The notes below the pieces were generated by a model. The model was not told the DNA's origin. It saw only the letters and a list, made by a program, of their open reading frames with translations, and ran no database searches. Both the position numbers and the translations under genes were made by a program. From Pelodera strongyloides (taxonomy: Eukaryota > Nematoda > Chromadorea > Rhabditida > Rhabditidae), in the NCBI GenBank assembly GCA_036852015.1, contig JAANDG010000595.1, positions 24,847 to 88,846 on the forward strand: a DNA stretch of 64,000 bases. Direction: 5' to 3'. Of the stretch, positions 47,801 through 60,120 are shown piece after piece (the stretch's first letter is position 1; each line of letters begins with the position of its first letter).

Positions 47801-49114
47801 CGGAACGGAAGTTTGCCGTTGTTAGCAAATGTTTGCCACAAAGCTTTGTGACTACAAGATGTATATATGGTACAAAATGCGCAGTGGGACCAGGATGCGA
47901 ATACATAATGTCTCTAAGAGACACATGATGGTATCTGAAGCAAACCTACCAAATTCAGTCTTTCAAGTGCCACCTGAAATTGATTAGAAGTACGTAACTT
48001 CAGTATATCAGCAGGGAGTTGCATAAGCCAATTGGCCAGCAGGGAGTTGCATAAGCCAATTGGCGAATAGGAGGGCAACCGATATTAATACTTGAAACCG
48101 CATGATTTTTATAATGTGAAACATCTGTGTCAAATGGGGTGCACATAATGTGTTCGCCAGCGTGAATTATGCATAATGAAGACTGGAAAGAGGGTGACAG
48201 TCCAAATAAACATATTTTCTAGACAACCTACCTACTCCTAATAATGGACGTGACCAGCACGCTCACTTTAATTGTGATGCATATTACATGCAGAAGGCGT
48301 GAGAATAGGTGAGCCACTGTTTGTCAATACTACGGGTAAATTTTTTTAAGGCGATATGACACGCCTCTTTAAACATATTCTTTAGAACATCACTTTTATT
48401 AGGATAAGTACTTAGCCCGCCTCAGATTTTCTGGCTCACAACGGGACAGTTGTTTAGGATGATACAGTTGTAAACCCCGTGTCATATCGCTTTAAACGGT
48501 ACTTTTTCCAGGAATATTACTTTCTTGGTGAGCGTCAAGTTCAGCCGCACGGAATATCAGAATGCGACCAATATTCTAGTTCCGCTTTCCGTATTTTCCT
48601 GTGTATTTTACATGGTTGTCGACGTGTTGAACATTATCGCAATGCAGTACAAAAGTCGTATGGACGATCGAGCTTTTGAGACAATCATCAACGCTTTAAA
48701 TGTTAGTTTTAAAGATATTTATTTGGGCAGACACTCGAAGAAGAGTTACACGCACCAGGCATTGAGAAAATCATCCCTGATATTTCCTACTAGTTTTGTA
48801 AAGAATTCTAGACCACTTATGTCACGTATTTTATGTGCCCGTCAGAGTTGTAAAGGAACAAAATGATTTGCACATAGCACAAGGGAAATACAGTTGCCCA
48901 GCATAAGCATAGATATCAAAACCACGTCATTTTCCTTTAATATTTTCTTTGCACATATTTTCAGATGGTATCAGAGTACGTTCTAATTGCCTCAGGGCTT
49001 CTACTTTACCTTTTACGAAAGCACCGTTGGAGGAAGGCGTTTCAAATGGCCGAGACAATAAGACCAATAACCGACCCAAAGAAAATACATTTATCTTACG
49101 CAAATAAATGGTAA
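44386..49114 (+). CDS. Sra/Srab-superfamily chemoreceptor (copy 2), exon 4 truncated and finished by a repeat element
   Basis: Predicted 321-residue receptor paralogous to the one at 32595. Exons: 44386-44547, 44757-44819, 45335-45550, 46324-46508 (tentative end), 48512-48701, 48965-49114; lengths 162/63/216/185/190/150 against 168/63/216/194/184/150 in copy 1, with the same phases. Similar blocks: FHLYTYYLLPPC, LTVERTFALYHAQVYE, VDVLNII and the tail ending NKW. In exon 4 the host sequence (VMYYVILACRYV) stops at 46486, where a 397-bp palindromic element begins. The only in-phase donor I find is at 46509 inside that element, so seven codons come from the repeat end and the fifth helix is shortened. 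It is therefore either a gene with an exonised repeat or a recent pseudogene. Intron 44820-45334 starts with GC. AATAAA lies at 49149-49154. Confidence 0.7.
44849..44892. repeat. GA microsatellite in receptor copy 2 intron
   Basis: Nearly pure (GA)n directly followed by an inverted repeat. Confidence 0.9.
44889..45016. repeat. Inverted repeat, about 42-bp arms
   Basis: Arms AGATAAGGGTAGTACCTGTA (from 44889) and TACAGGTACTATACCCTTAT (ending near 45016) are complementary with a few mismatches around a 45-base loop. It lies in intron 2 of receptor copy 2. Confidence 0.8.
45565..45769. repeat. Perfect foldback enclosing a tRNA-like sequence
   Basis: Arms of about 74 bases, 45565-45639 and 45696-45769, are reverse complements. 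Each begins or ends with TTTCATAAATTTTGGTTGC or its complement and includes the T-arm-like GGTTCGATCCCCGC. The left arm plus loop reads as a tRNA-like sequence on the minus strand (45603-45674). It lies in intron 3 of receptor copy 2. Confidence 0.9.
45603..45674 (-). other. tRNA-derived SINE-like sequence (pseudo-tRNA)
   Basis: On the minus strand a 72-base stretch shows a D-arm-like GGTAGCATAATGGTAAATGC (GCAT/ATGC pair), an anticodon-arm-like hairpin with a seven-base loop, and a perfect T arm (GCGGG, TTCGATC, CCCGC). The 5' and 3' acceptor strands do not pair, so it is not an intact tRNA gene. It aligns throughout with 1402-1474. Confidence 0.65.
46487..46883. mobile_element. Family E palindromic element, 397 bp, in receptor copy 2
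   Basis: Ends TTAAAGGGACAGGCCCATC and its reverse complement GATGGGCCTGTCCCTTTAA. Arms of about 180 bases (including CACCTACTTTCGCCCTCGAG) pair closely. It starts inside exon 4 of the receptor and has no coding capacity. Confidence 0.85.
46880..47051. mobile_element. Family A palindrome, 172 bp, chained to family E
   Basis: Starts at the TTTAAA that closes the family E element. The centre reads CGATTGCCGTGGACGATCG. It has a small TATCTATG duplication and lacks a few bases near its right end. Confidence 0.85.
47048..47222. mobile_element. Family B palindrome, right end truncated, chained to family A
   Basis: Begins at the right end of the family A copy (CTAAAGCGAAATGCCGGCC) and ends at ACCGGCCGGTA without the usual TTTCGCTTTAA. 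Confidence 0.8.
48346..48495. mobile_element. Family F element, 150 bp, next to receptor copy 2 exon 5
   Basis: Left TTAAGGCGATATGACACGCC and right CCGTGTCATATCGCTTTAA. It ends 16 bases before the exon 5 acceptor. Confidence 0.75.
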
Positions 49115-49199
49115 TATGAAACTATCTCGTATCTCATTAGCTTATTATAATAAACGCTTTTTTCCTGCCTGCTTTGTAGTACTTCTGTGGACGATATAC

Positions 49200-49382
49200 G
49201 TCCTCAGGCGCGCAGCCCGGCGTCCGCGGCAAGGATATGGCTTTTTGACAAGGGAAAAGCGGACACGCAGAAAAGAGAGTATAGGCCGTGTAGGGCTTGT
49301 TTCCCGCTGTCTCGAGTTTTTCCATGCTAATTTGCAATCTTTTCCCGCGGACGCGGATTGTCCGCGCTGCGCGCCTGAGGAC
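49200..49382. repeat. GC-rich inverted repeat
   Basis: GTCCTCAGGCGCGCAGC at the left and GCTGCGCGCCTGAGGAC at the right are exact reverse complements; the interior is also partly paired and GC-rich. The open frames across it are shadows. Confidence 0.8.
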
Positions 49383-50939
49383 CAGAGTCGCCGCGCAACT
49401 TGGAGTGCAATGGTAGCTGGCCGCGCTTTTGTGAAAGCGCGCGTAGTTATCCGCGATTCGCGCAGTTACCACCCTACGCGGATGCGTGCGAGGACGGATA
49501 AATGGTGGAGTGAGTTACCGCGCAGCGCAGCAAAAGTCCGTGATTCAGAGTGTGCATAAAATAAGGAAATATCTGGAATACAATACAATACAAAAGGTAA
49601 ATACAGGCAGTCAAACATATCACGATCTACCAAAGATGAGCAGTGATTATGCAAATGTTGTTTCCTAAGTGCTTTTGAAACATATTATTTATATGACTTG
49701 TCATTTTCCATGTATTATATGCAAATTTACTTCTCCTAAAATTCATGTGCGGATGCAGTTGCCCAGAATACGTTTCACAAACCACATAAATTTAGGCCTG
49801 CTCTCAATTCAGTAATCAGTTGTGTAATACAAGTCCAGAAGATAGCTCACAAGTGAAAAACAGAAGAGACTCATGCACTCTATTTTGGAAAGGGTTGGCA
49901 ATAACACATACCACGCCACATACGATTGGGTTTTATGCCCATAAAATACAAATGGGTCAGACCCACAAAAACTGTTTCTTGCTATTTCCCTTTTTCTTGC
50001 TAATCCGACAATTACCAGGTGCGTATGACCAGATCTTCGCTAATTACAGACGCCATTTAAGAGGCTAAACGGAATACCGCCCGGGGGTACCATTTTCTCA
50101 TTGAAGACGTTTTTTCCAAATATAATTACTTTTTCTTCCTGGTATCTTCCTTTTTCAAAAACATATGCACATGACCTGTAATTTTTTCTGCCGCGTAGAT
50201 TACTTAGAATTGAGTTTTATTTTATTTATTACACATTTTTACCGTATCTCTGCAAATGAAAATAATTTGGTGTTTTTCTGTGCCGCTTGTGATAAATGAT
50301 AAAATATATTTTGGGCCTCGACTAATTTAGTTCAGAGCTATAGTCTAATAGACTAATCATTACATCGTTCTACATCTACATTCTAAAGATAGTATTATAT
50401 TCTATTTATTTCGGATCAGACGTCTCCGCCGCCTGAGGCTTCTTTCCATACTTATGAAACGTCTAAAATGTTACATTTTGTGAATTGACAACTACATGTT
50501 CTTTTGCATAATGAAATTCGATTGAGCTCTCCACCCTATTTATACTGCAGAACATTTTATTCTAATTGAACTTCCGTAACGCACAGGGTGCTAGCGCTGC
50601 ACACTACAGTTACTCATTTATATAATAAGATAGTTTACTTCAGTTCCTGGTATATCTGCATGTTGTTATTCTTATTGTCTACGTAGATCAAGAGGTAAAC
50701 AAGCCTAGACATAACTTTACCCTTATTGTTAGTTCCTAATTGCGCGCTGAAGAGCTAGGACGTTTGACACGAGAGCGCGCAGCGCTAACTATATCTAACC
50801 GGCGCAAAAGCGCGCCGGTAGAATACTAGTAATGATCGTTGTGTTTTACCTAGTCTTTGGAGAAAGCCAGTTACCGACAGAGAGCTTTGGTGTAGCTGTC
50901 AAATTGGGCTTGCCAAGCCTTTAGGAGCTCTCTCTCACA

Positions 50940-51000
<61 letters not shown>
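50940..51000. repeat. CT microsatellite
   Basis: Nearly pure (CT)n of about 60 bases in intergenic DNA. Confidence 0.92.
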
Positions 51001-51002
<2 letters not shown>

Positions 51003-51599
51003 ATCTGTTCTCTCTTCCCCCTCTCTCTATATTTCACCTCGCTCGACAATTTCCACATGTTTTATAAGAACATTACCCACTTTTTCAACTACTTTTTAGG
51101 TGGTTTGCTCAAAAAAGAGTGCTTAGCGTTGCCAGGTTTACACCATTTTTTAGGGGTGCTGCGATGCTTGCCCTAGGTAGTTTCTGCCTCCTTCATTTTC
51201 TATTTTTGCCCTAGGCCGATTGACGAAGTTTTCCAACGTTGTTTTCTTTGTAGATTTACATAGAGAAAGTATAATACGGCCAATAACACTAAAAGACCCT
51301 TTGCATACTCTTCCCGTAGGGGCAGGAGTAGGATCGTTATTCCCAGAGCAACTAAAATGGTTCGTAGGCATTCATTTGTACATAGAACTTCTATTATGAT
51401 TGAGGAAACTCCGCACTTAGCTTCATAGATTTCTGTATAATGTGTCCCTTTATTTATTTTTTCGCTTTATTCATATTTGTATTTGTGCTACTGTTGCTTT
51501 ACTCGACAAAACTGTACGTTGCATATATTTTGCTCATGAATTGTATGTGTGCGTAACAAATTATTATAAACCAGTCGGCTACCGCCGCCTGAGGCGTCT

Positions 51600-52180
51600 T
51601 TCCAATATTCGCTGATGGTCGCTATGTTTCACTGGGCTATATCTATAAGTAGAGGCAACTCTTTCTCGCAAGAATAGTTTCCTGGGGAAAGAACTTAGTT
51701 TCTGTTGACTATATTTCTCCTAAATTGTCTGCAACTTCCTCTACTCTAGGACATCGAAAAAATTGCCAAAGCCTAAAAGCAGCTTAATATCGCGTGGCTG
51801 ATACGCCGCAATGTTTCTCTGCGCTATATAAGTTAGGAGGAAAGGAAACATTTCTATCCAAAGAGTCTCCAGTCTTTCTTTTTCTTTTTGAAACCCATAC
51901 CAATATTGAACACGGGTTAGAACTTAGTTTCTGTTGACTATATTCCTCCTAAATTGTCTGCAACTTGCTGGACTCTACAATATCGGAAAAATTTCAAATC
52001 CTAAAAAAGGAATGTGCCTGGATGATACGTCGCAATGTTTCGCTGGGCTATATAAGTTAGAAGCAAACATTTGTCTGAAGGAAATGGTTTTCACTTTTGT
52101 TATTTTCCTTTTGAAACCTACACCAATATCAAACACGGGGATATAACTTAGTTTCTGTTGACTATATTCCTCCTAAATAA
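51600..52180. repeat. Degenerate tandem array, about 230-bp unit
   Basis: AACTTAGTTTCTGTTGACTA recurs at about 51687, 51922 and 52146, followed each time by ATTCCTCCTAAAT or a close form. GCAATGTTTC-TATATAAGTTAG also recurs in the first two copies. Confidence 0.85.
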
Positions 52181-52289
52181 GGACCGGCGCCACGGGGAAC
52201 ATCAAGTTGAGCACACATCGATGCCATTGACAGGGAATTATTATAATTGCGAATATGCTTCTTGAATTGCATGGAACAGGGATCTCGGC

Positions 52290-52620
52290 CTACTTGCCGC
52301 ACAATCGCTCGAACGATACCCCGCAAGCATTCTGTATATGGCAGCCTTTGTAGCGTTCACTGGGCGTTCCGCAGTGGAGGTGCCCTGCAGGGGGTGTTCT
52401 TTGAACTCTATCGCTCGGCATGTACTCCGCGCCCTTGGTGTACATGCAAACTTTTGTGTGGTGCTCATGTGAGCGCTCCACAATGGCGTTGCACAGCAAG
52501 TGGATGTTCTTTGAACATTATCGCTCGGCCGATACTCCGCTTCCTTGGAGTATAATGCAACCTTTTGTGTGGCATTCGTGTGAGCCATCCGCAATGGCGT
52601 TGGTGAGTATATGCAGTGAG
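52290..52620. repeat. Tandem array, about 112-bp unit, with a stray copy downstream
   Basis: Each unit has TGTTCTTTGAAC, TATCGCTCGGC, ATACTCCGC, CTTTTGTGTGG and CCGCAATGGCGTT or close forms. A further worn copy lies at 52800-52890. Confidence 0.8.
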
Positions 52621-54510
52621 TGTATGCAGTCTGCGAGTGCGTAGCTCAGGGCTGGATTCTCGTAGGTTGCTCAAGGTGAGGATAATCTCACGTTGAAAGG
52701 CAATGGAAAATTTTTGTAAAATAAGAGTAAATAAGCATTAGACGAAAAAGCGTGATTTCAAGTTTTCAAAATTGGTCGTTCTTTGAGTTTTGTGCCGTGA
52801 GTGTTCTTTGAACCCTTTGTGCCGCAGAAACGCCCGAACGATACACCACACATATTCCACATATGCAGCCTTTTTTGGACGTTTGTGAGAGGGGCGCTCG
52901 GGAAGTGAGATGGCTCAGTGCACGGGAACGTGAACTACTGAACCAATCCTACAACCTGAGCGTAACGCACATCATCCAAACGTACACTCAAACAAACGCA
53001 CAAACAAACAAACAAAGCTCCCAACTTTATATCATAAGATTATTATAAAAAATCACAGTTGCCCACCAACTCTCCATTTTACTAAATGGATTGGGTCACT
53101 CAATTTGCCTTTAGCATTATAGCCTATACAGGACTCACATCAGTCACACTACAAAGTACAGATTATTATCCACACTGAAAATTACACTCTATATTCTTCT
53201 TTTTTCTCATATTTCCACTTATTTTAAAATTATATTCCACCGGGGCATCGTACTGATGATGACCCCACCCCGGCGGCATAAATCCTCGTCTATGACTTAG
53301 GGGTCGAAACGAGGTACCCTACTATCTACCCTTATTTTATTATAACTTTTCGTTCAGTTTTCCTATTGTTCTATATATATATATATATATATTGCATTAT
53401 AATTATTATTACTTATAATTATGTTTTTTTTAATATTTCGATAAACATAAATTTTTGTTCATGTGATTTACATGTGGTTTTCTTAAAAGCAGTGGCGTAT
53501 TGTACTATCAAACTTAGCTTAGCAATAACTCGAAGATAAATACCAAAAAGTATTCTAGATCCATATATTAGTCCCCATAGAGTTTCAACGGTAGAAAGCT
53601 GTTCAAAAAAACTCCCGCGGTTCTATATAATAATTACTCGGATGCCGTAGCCAAATAGTCTCTTAGCGGTGCGATACCATTCGCATACCGCATATAGAAA
53701 AAGTGAAAAGAGCACTTCACGGGGCGTTTTGGAAAATTATTATATAGCCGGCCGTGGTTTCACTTGTGGACATTTCCTTTCCAGTCAAGATGCATATAGT
53801 AGTATGCTTTGAAATAATTTCAACATTCCATTCCTACGCACCCCTTGGGTACCGAGTTTGTCTTCACCGTTTTATATAATGCTGATAAATCATGAACTCG
53901 GTGAACCCATTTGGTGACGGTTCACTTTTTTTTTTTGTGGGTCCGCTCATTTGGTGACAAATTCGTGACCAACTCGTGATGACCAAGTTGCATCAGATGG
54001 TCACCAAACCGTCATCAGATGGTCACCAAAATGGTCAGAACCATTCAAGAACTAGTTACCAGATGTTTATTTCGGTAAAAATTTTTTTTTGTTTCGTATT
54101 ACGTCCCTTACGGCCGCCTTACGGACAATACTACTTACATTTGAATTTGTTTATTTCTAACAATATGCCATTGAGTTTCCAGCCGTTTTCTGTTTTGAAT
54201 CTCTCATTACTTTCATAGCTTGTAAAATATTAAAAAAAAAGTTTAATTGAATTGATTAAGTTTATAAAATATTCCATGTTTTTTCCTCAAAACTCGTTGC
54301 AATAAATGTGGTAGTGTTCAAGAGCGTGCGCTATTGCCAGCACCACGCAAATCCAAATCGTGCATAATATCCGATATAATTAGACCGACATAGGCATACC
54401 ACAGAAAACCGCACCCTCGCTGAAAATGTCTATCAATTAATATTTTGTATTATTCTGCAATTTTCTTTCGGTTTTCATCATTACTTGTAGAAGGTGCCCT
54501 TACACTTACA

Positions 54511-54689
54511 GTTTACAACGAAATAACGGCCGGTTTTTGAAACGCATCATGGACAACTGAATTTCTACGTACTTATGCTAATTTGTTCGAATTTAGCTTT
54601 TTATTCTAATTTATGGTCATTTACATAAGCTGCATAATAATGCTGGTCTAGTTGATGTGTTTCAAAAACCGGCCGCTATTTCGCTTTAA
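54511..54689. mobile_element. Family B palindrome, left terminus worn
   Basis: GAAATAACGGCCGGTTTTTG at the left and ACCGGCCGCTATTTCGCTTT at the right. Confidence 0.82.
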
Positions 54690-55007
54690 GATTACGGCTT
54701 TCTATTTTTGTATATGGAACTTCGCTGATCAATCATGCTCCTAACAATTATCTAATGTTATACATATTATATTATAAGTATAATTACATATGTGTAGCTT
54801 GATAATAATTTCCGGCACTCTAGAGGGAGCAAATCACGACACACTAATTGCACACAAATTACATACTGCAGATGAAAAAAGGGAAATTCCCATAATTAGA
54901 GATTTGAGCAGAACCGAAACGACCATTTACACATGCTGAGTTACTAGCTTAGTTTTTCTATATAATATTCATATTTTAAATTCATTTTTTCTCTTGCTTA
55001 TGCAAGT

Positions 55008-55079
55008 AATTAGCATAAATAAGTAAGAATTCAGGTCTCCATGATGCGTTTCAAAAACCGGCCTTTATTTCGCTTTAAA
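55008..55079. mobile_element. Right half of a family B element
   Basis: AGCATAAATAAGTAAGAATT, then GATGCGTTTCAAAAACCGGC and TTTCGCTTTAAA; no matching left arm. Confidence 0.6.
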
Positions 55080-56682
55080 TTACCTTGTTTACGCCCATTC
55101 CATGTAATATTATAGTTACTTTAAATTCTATCTTAACTAATTTATAAAATGTGCTTTCTTTAAATTTTTCGCAGTTGAATGGAATTTCTTCACTCTCTAC
55201 TTCTTTATAAAAACAAAGAATTCTTTATGGCTTACAAAAAGAAATTAAAGTTAATTTTTAATTTTCAAATGTTTTTCAAATCTGGCTTCCCACTCCATTT
55301 CATTCATAAAAAGTGAAATGAGTTTCCTGTAGACGGCACAGTTACACCGGGTGCGCAGCGGGGGTGTGATACCTTAGCAAGGGGGCTGGCTCCTTAGCTG
55401 CTTCGATGACCTAGTAATGACTAGGTTCAGTGACAGAACCTGAACTGTTAACCAGTTTACGATTCAAATGTCGCATTTAGCATTCTCACAGTCTCACATT
55501 CTCAAAGGCATCTATCGGAGAGCTGAGCACTTTCGTAATTGGCCTTTTTTTCTTTTAATTTTCTTTTTGTTTGCCTTTTAGCACACGAATGCAACATTCA
55601 TGTAGTTGCCCCACGGCATCCATTCAATTTATAACGCCAAGAAACTTTTATGGAATGTAATGGAATATGTATATGGGGGTTTCCAAGTAAGGTGAAAATT
55701 TACAGTATTTTGGAACTACACGAGAATATTTTATAATTTTCCATATTATGTATGCAGGTTTCGTGCAGAAATACGGTAGTATTGACAGAATGACACCGAA
55801 TTTTTGGGACTTGGAAACACCAATAGAATGAGCTCATCCTTCACACTCTTTATGAAATAAACGACAATTCCGGAAATTTGTTTGTGGTGTTGCATATTGG
55901 GACCATATTAATATTTTCAAAGAACAAAGGGGTGAAAGTGAGACCCAAATAGCGATTTTGAATTGACACACCCTTTTGGCGTTTTTGGAACCTGTTTCCT
56001 GTAGCGGATCTCGACAAATCGCTTTTTCATCGAAAACAGCTGGGATTGATTAAATGAAAGGAAGTGAGAGGTACCGATTAAGATTATCAGTTTACTCCCG
56101 GTAGGAAAGCGTGTCTTGTTTGGGAGCTTGTCATCAGGAATGTTGTTCGGGAATTTCTCCGGGGATGAAGGCCTGTAAAAGGGCGATGGGGAAATAAGGA
56201 GCATTTTCTGGAAAATCTCAAATCCTAGAAATATTCAGGAAATCGATCTTGCATCCGAATTAGATGTAGGTATGAAGCCATGGCCGTCGCACTGACGGGA
56301 CCCCCACTGGTAAAGTTCCTCGTACTGGGGTCGACCTCGTAGAACGGGGTCCCATACTTACAATTAGTATGGGTACTTTGTACCTTCTTAATTTCTTTTC
56401 ACCTTCTGTATTTTTATGGATTTCCTTTTTTTTAATACAAGTTTCATGACAACGCAAATCGATAAAAGAAAAACACATATTGAGTTCGTAGGAATGCAGG
56501 TTCACGTTGCAGGGGTATTGTAAAGTATTACATGAACAGCTCTAAGAGTCCTTGCTCACGGAGTCAATCTGTTCAAAAAAATCGGAGGTGATGATTTAGC
56601 TCGCTTCTTAATACGGTGGTATACGTCACTCAATGCTTGTGATGGTTATTTCTCTACATCTCTCCGTCGGTTATCCCTCTCA

Positions 56683-56715
<33 letters not shown>

Positions 56716-56917
56716 AACCAGAGCATCCAAAAATTAGTGTTTTGTTTCACATATTAATATTAACTACAAGCTTATCATATACGTGCATACTTTTTCTGCG
56801 ATCTATGGTGACCCCGGGGCGGCCGATCGCAGCTTCTTCTACATTTTTTAGGATCACGCCCTAATTTGCGCATATCAACTATCGCCTGTTTAGTTTCGGA
56901 GACAGAATTCCTGGGCT

Positions 56918-57077
56918 TTAAAGCGAAATAACGGCCGGTTTTTGAAACACATCGAGTACACCAGCATTCTTGTGCAGCCTATGTAAAGATCGAACCAAAT
57001 TCGAGAAATTTAGCATAAGTACGTAAGAATTCAGTTGTCCACGATGTGTTTCAGAAACCGACCGGATTTCGCTTTAA
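56918..57077. mobile_element. Family B palindrome, 160 bp
   Basis: TTAAAGCGAAATAACGGCCG start and CCGGATTTCGCTTTAA end, about 670 bases before the cadherin start. Confidence 0.85.
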
Positions 57078-57749
57078 ACGCTCATGAGCATGAGAAAGAT
57101 ATTGAGAATTTCCATATTTTGCACATGAGCCTGACCCTCCAAGGTTCTATCATAGAACTAACGCACAAAGACAGAAAAAAAGGCCAATACTCATATCTCC
57201 CAGGCAAATCTGTGTTGCACTTTTCACTTGTCCGAATCTCAATAAATCCCAAATGATTTTCATTTTCACCCGGTTGATCCCCATAGACTGACCCAACTCT
57301 TTTTCAAATTTCCCAGGGGACAATTTCAGTTTTTTTCTCATTTTTCGTTTATTGGAGTCGGTGAGATTTAACCGGATTGTATGGTTTTCTATTAGACGTT
57401 CTTTGTTTCTCGTGTTGTTCATACTCATATCATATCATTATATTTTAATATTTTGCCGCAAATTATTCGTTATAATCTTTATTACATATGTTTCTGTATA
57501 TTCCCTGTGATAAGAACATTACATAGCACTATCTAGTAGAGTAGTCAGAGGTATTGGTGAATTTCTGTATTTTTCCGAACCGCTATCTAAGCCGAAGCAT
57601 AAGCTGAGATCTTGCCTCATTGTTATTTTTATGACTAACCATAAACATTTGCCTTGTCTATGATCATTCTTTGGTCTAGCCCTCAAAATTTTCCGTATAT
57701 GGTAGTGGTTACAGGTTTTCACTTCCCCTATGAATTCAACTACAAGACG

Positions 57750-59126
57750 ATGCGGGAACCAATAATTACATTGAAATTTATACTATTATTTATATTGTCG
57801 TCTACGGTAGAAGCGGGTAATGACAAAGGTGGGTCATGCTATCTTTATTTCCATATTGTGTCTGGACCTTCTTATGGTAATTTGTCTTGGTTGGTGAAGA
57901 CGTTCGTTAGTGCACTGTTGCGGCACAATTCGCCGCGGGTCGCGCAAAAACATCAATTTCTGGTTATGGATATTGCCATACCATGCCATAAAACAAACCT
58001 TTAATAAAACTAATCAAATCCATTGTCTTCAGCATGTAAATTTCCCGAAAGCGAGCAGCACGTCTTCTTTTTCGACGTGCCAAATGGTCTACCGCGTGGG
58101 AGTAAAATACTCGACAGTGTTGTTGATCCTCCTGACGCCGAGCTGATGCTCGCATCTGTTCGGAGCAGTAATATTGAGAAGGTGAGCTGAGGTTAATATG
58201 CAAATTAGGGTGACAGAGCCCAGCTTGTTTAATAAGCAAATTTGAAATCGCGTACGCTGGCTCTAGGGTACTTCACTAGATAAACCGAATTGTTGTTTTG
58301 GTTTTATTCCAGCATCTGTTAGTCGAAAGTCGAAGTCGGTTAGAAAAGGAGATATTGCGGCAGTGAACTTCAAAATTGTTTGGCGTATTCCGTTACCGTA
58401 GTTTTACAATAGTTACCGTATTTTAGACTAACTTCACTCACCAATTCACATTACAAAGCGACGGAAGTGGCCGATTTATGATTGTAAATACTAAAAACTT
58501 GCGGTTGCCGCCCTACCCATTCCCGCATGAAGGGTGTGTTATTATATTTTACTTGCTTTGCATTTTTTGTTTTACTTTGACAAGAACAATATAATTTATG
58601 CAGTTATGACATAAACCAATTCACATACTAGTCTGAGAAGCGAGAATTAACTGCCTAAAAATTCACAATATGTATTTTGAATTTTGAATCTTGAGAAACG
58701 TTATTGTGCTATGCATTTGATCCTTGTCGGTATAATATTTATTACGCACACAAAAACGTACACGCGCAGTTTGTCAAAAAATATCACAGAAAAATGTAAA
58801 GTGAACGAAAATACAATAATACACAGGAAATCATACATTGAACGGTATGAGCGGAAAAATATTGTGGGATTGTTCCCAATCATTAAGTGGGTGCGATGTA
58901 CAAATGAATGTCCGGTACGAACTGTTGTGAAGAGGTTTTGTTTTTAGAACTTTCCTCTACATGACAGTGGTGTGCAATGAACAGGCGTACCCTTTGATCA
59001 CCGTTCGAGTAATGGCGAACAACTCGCACGCACCTCAATTCTACCATACGCCGTATGTGATGCGGATAAGTGAGGTGAGCTTACAGTACCTGGTTTGATA
59101 TAATTCCTCTTTAAATTCTGTTTCTT

Positions 59127-59169
<43 letters not shown>

Positions 59170-60083
59170 GCTATTTTCCCCTGTCTCTTAGATTCTCTGT
59201 TACGGAAGTTTCTGCAGACGTAAACGGTTGATTCATAGTCCAGGAAATCGATTCTCTGAACTGCCTTCTCTTGCAGGTAGTGCTGCTGGGCCAAAAAGTA
59301 TATTAGATTTTTTAAAGGCTTTGTTTAGGCTCTAGCTGTGGGCACTGAACTCGACACACCAATTCTTGCCCTAGACTGGGACCCACGACCTGATTACGAT
59401 GTGCGCTACACGTTGGAGGTTAGAAATATATAAAGTTACATCCCTATTCTGAGGACGTATTCACCAACACACAGGGAGCCCTCCCTAGGCACACGAGCGC
59501 GCTGAATCTCTTCTGCTCTCACACTCTCTGGGCACTGTTTAGCTCCCTGGGCCTGGGGAGGCCAGGGAGGGCTCCCTGCGTGTTGGTGAGTACGGATTAT
59601 GCATTATGCACATTTATGGTCAATATCAAGTAAGTAAAAAAAAAAGAGTGGAAAAATAATGATCAACTCTCATTATTTTGATTCAAGCGCGCATATGCTT
59701 ATATTCCACGAAAGAGACGAATCAGTGATCATGTTGGTTTACGTATAAAATGTGATCGTGAAACGTAAACTGCACCCTTTTCAGAATGGCACTGAATGGT
59801 TTTCTATTCTTCCACCACAAAGTGTACGATCATCCGGATTTCTTCCAGAAAATGTTCTAGAAACCTGGAACTCGGAGCAATTGCCTACTGTGGTCAGAAT
59901 ACGGTATGTTTTAGCCAGTAGCCATACAACAATGCGACTATTTACTGTTTGTTAGAAAGCTCCATGCTCTTTATATATAGTTTCGAAATCGCTAGAATTC
60001 AGATGTTTTCATTGCTTGATTTATTTTCTATGTTACGTGATAAGATGCGTATCTTTCCCCCTATAGCTCTCTCTCTCTCTCAA

Positions 60084-60120
<37 letters not shown>

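Larger units (their letters stand above)
49115..57749. other. Long intergenic region between receptor copy 2 and cadherin
   Basis: About 8.6 kb without a supported gene. It holds a GC-rich hairpin (49200-49382), a CT microsatellite (50940-51000), two tandem arrays (51600-52180 and 52290-52620), family B elements, and a CT microsatellite (56690-56714). Confidence 0.5.

Noticed and set aside
49116..49559. 147-codon Arg-rich open frame
   Set aside because: Lies across a GC-rich inverted repeat; opposite-strand frames are open too, as expected of a palindrome.
58320..58367. Possible cadherin exon CATCTGTTAGTCGAAAG...
   Set aside because: A stop follows after 17 codons in the phase required; joining 58181 directly to 58427 keeps frame and gives a sensible first cadherin repeat.
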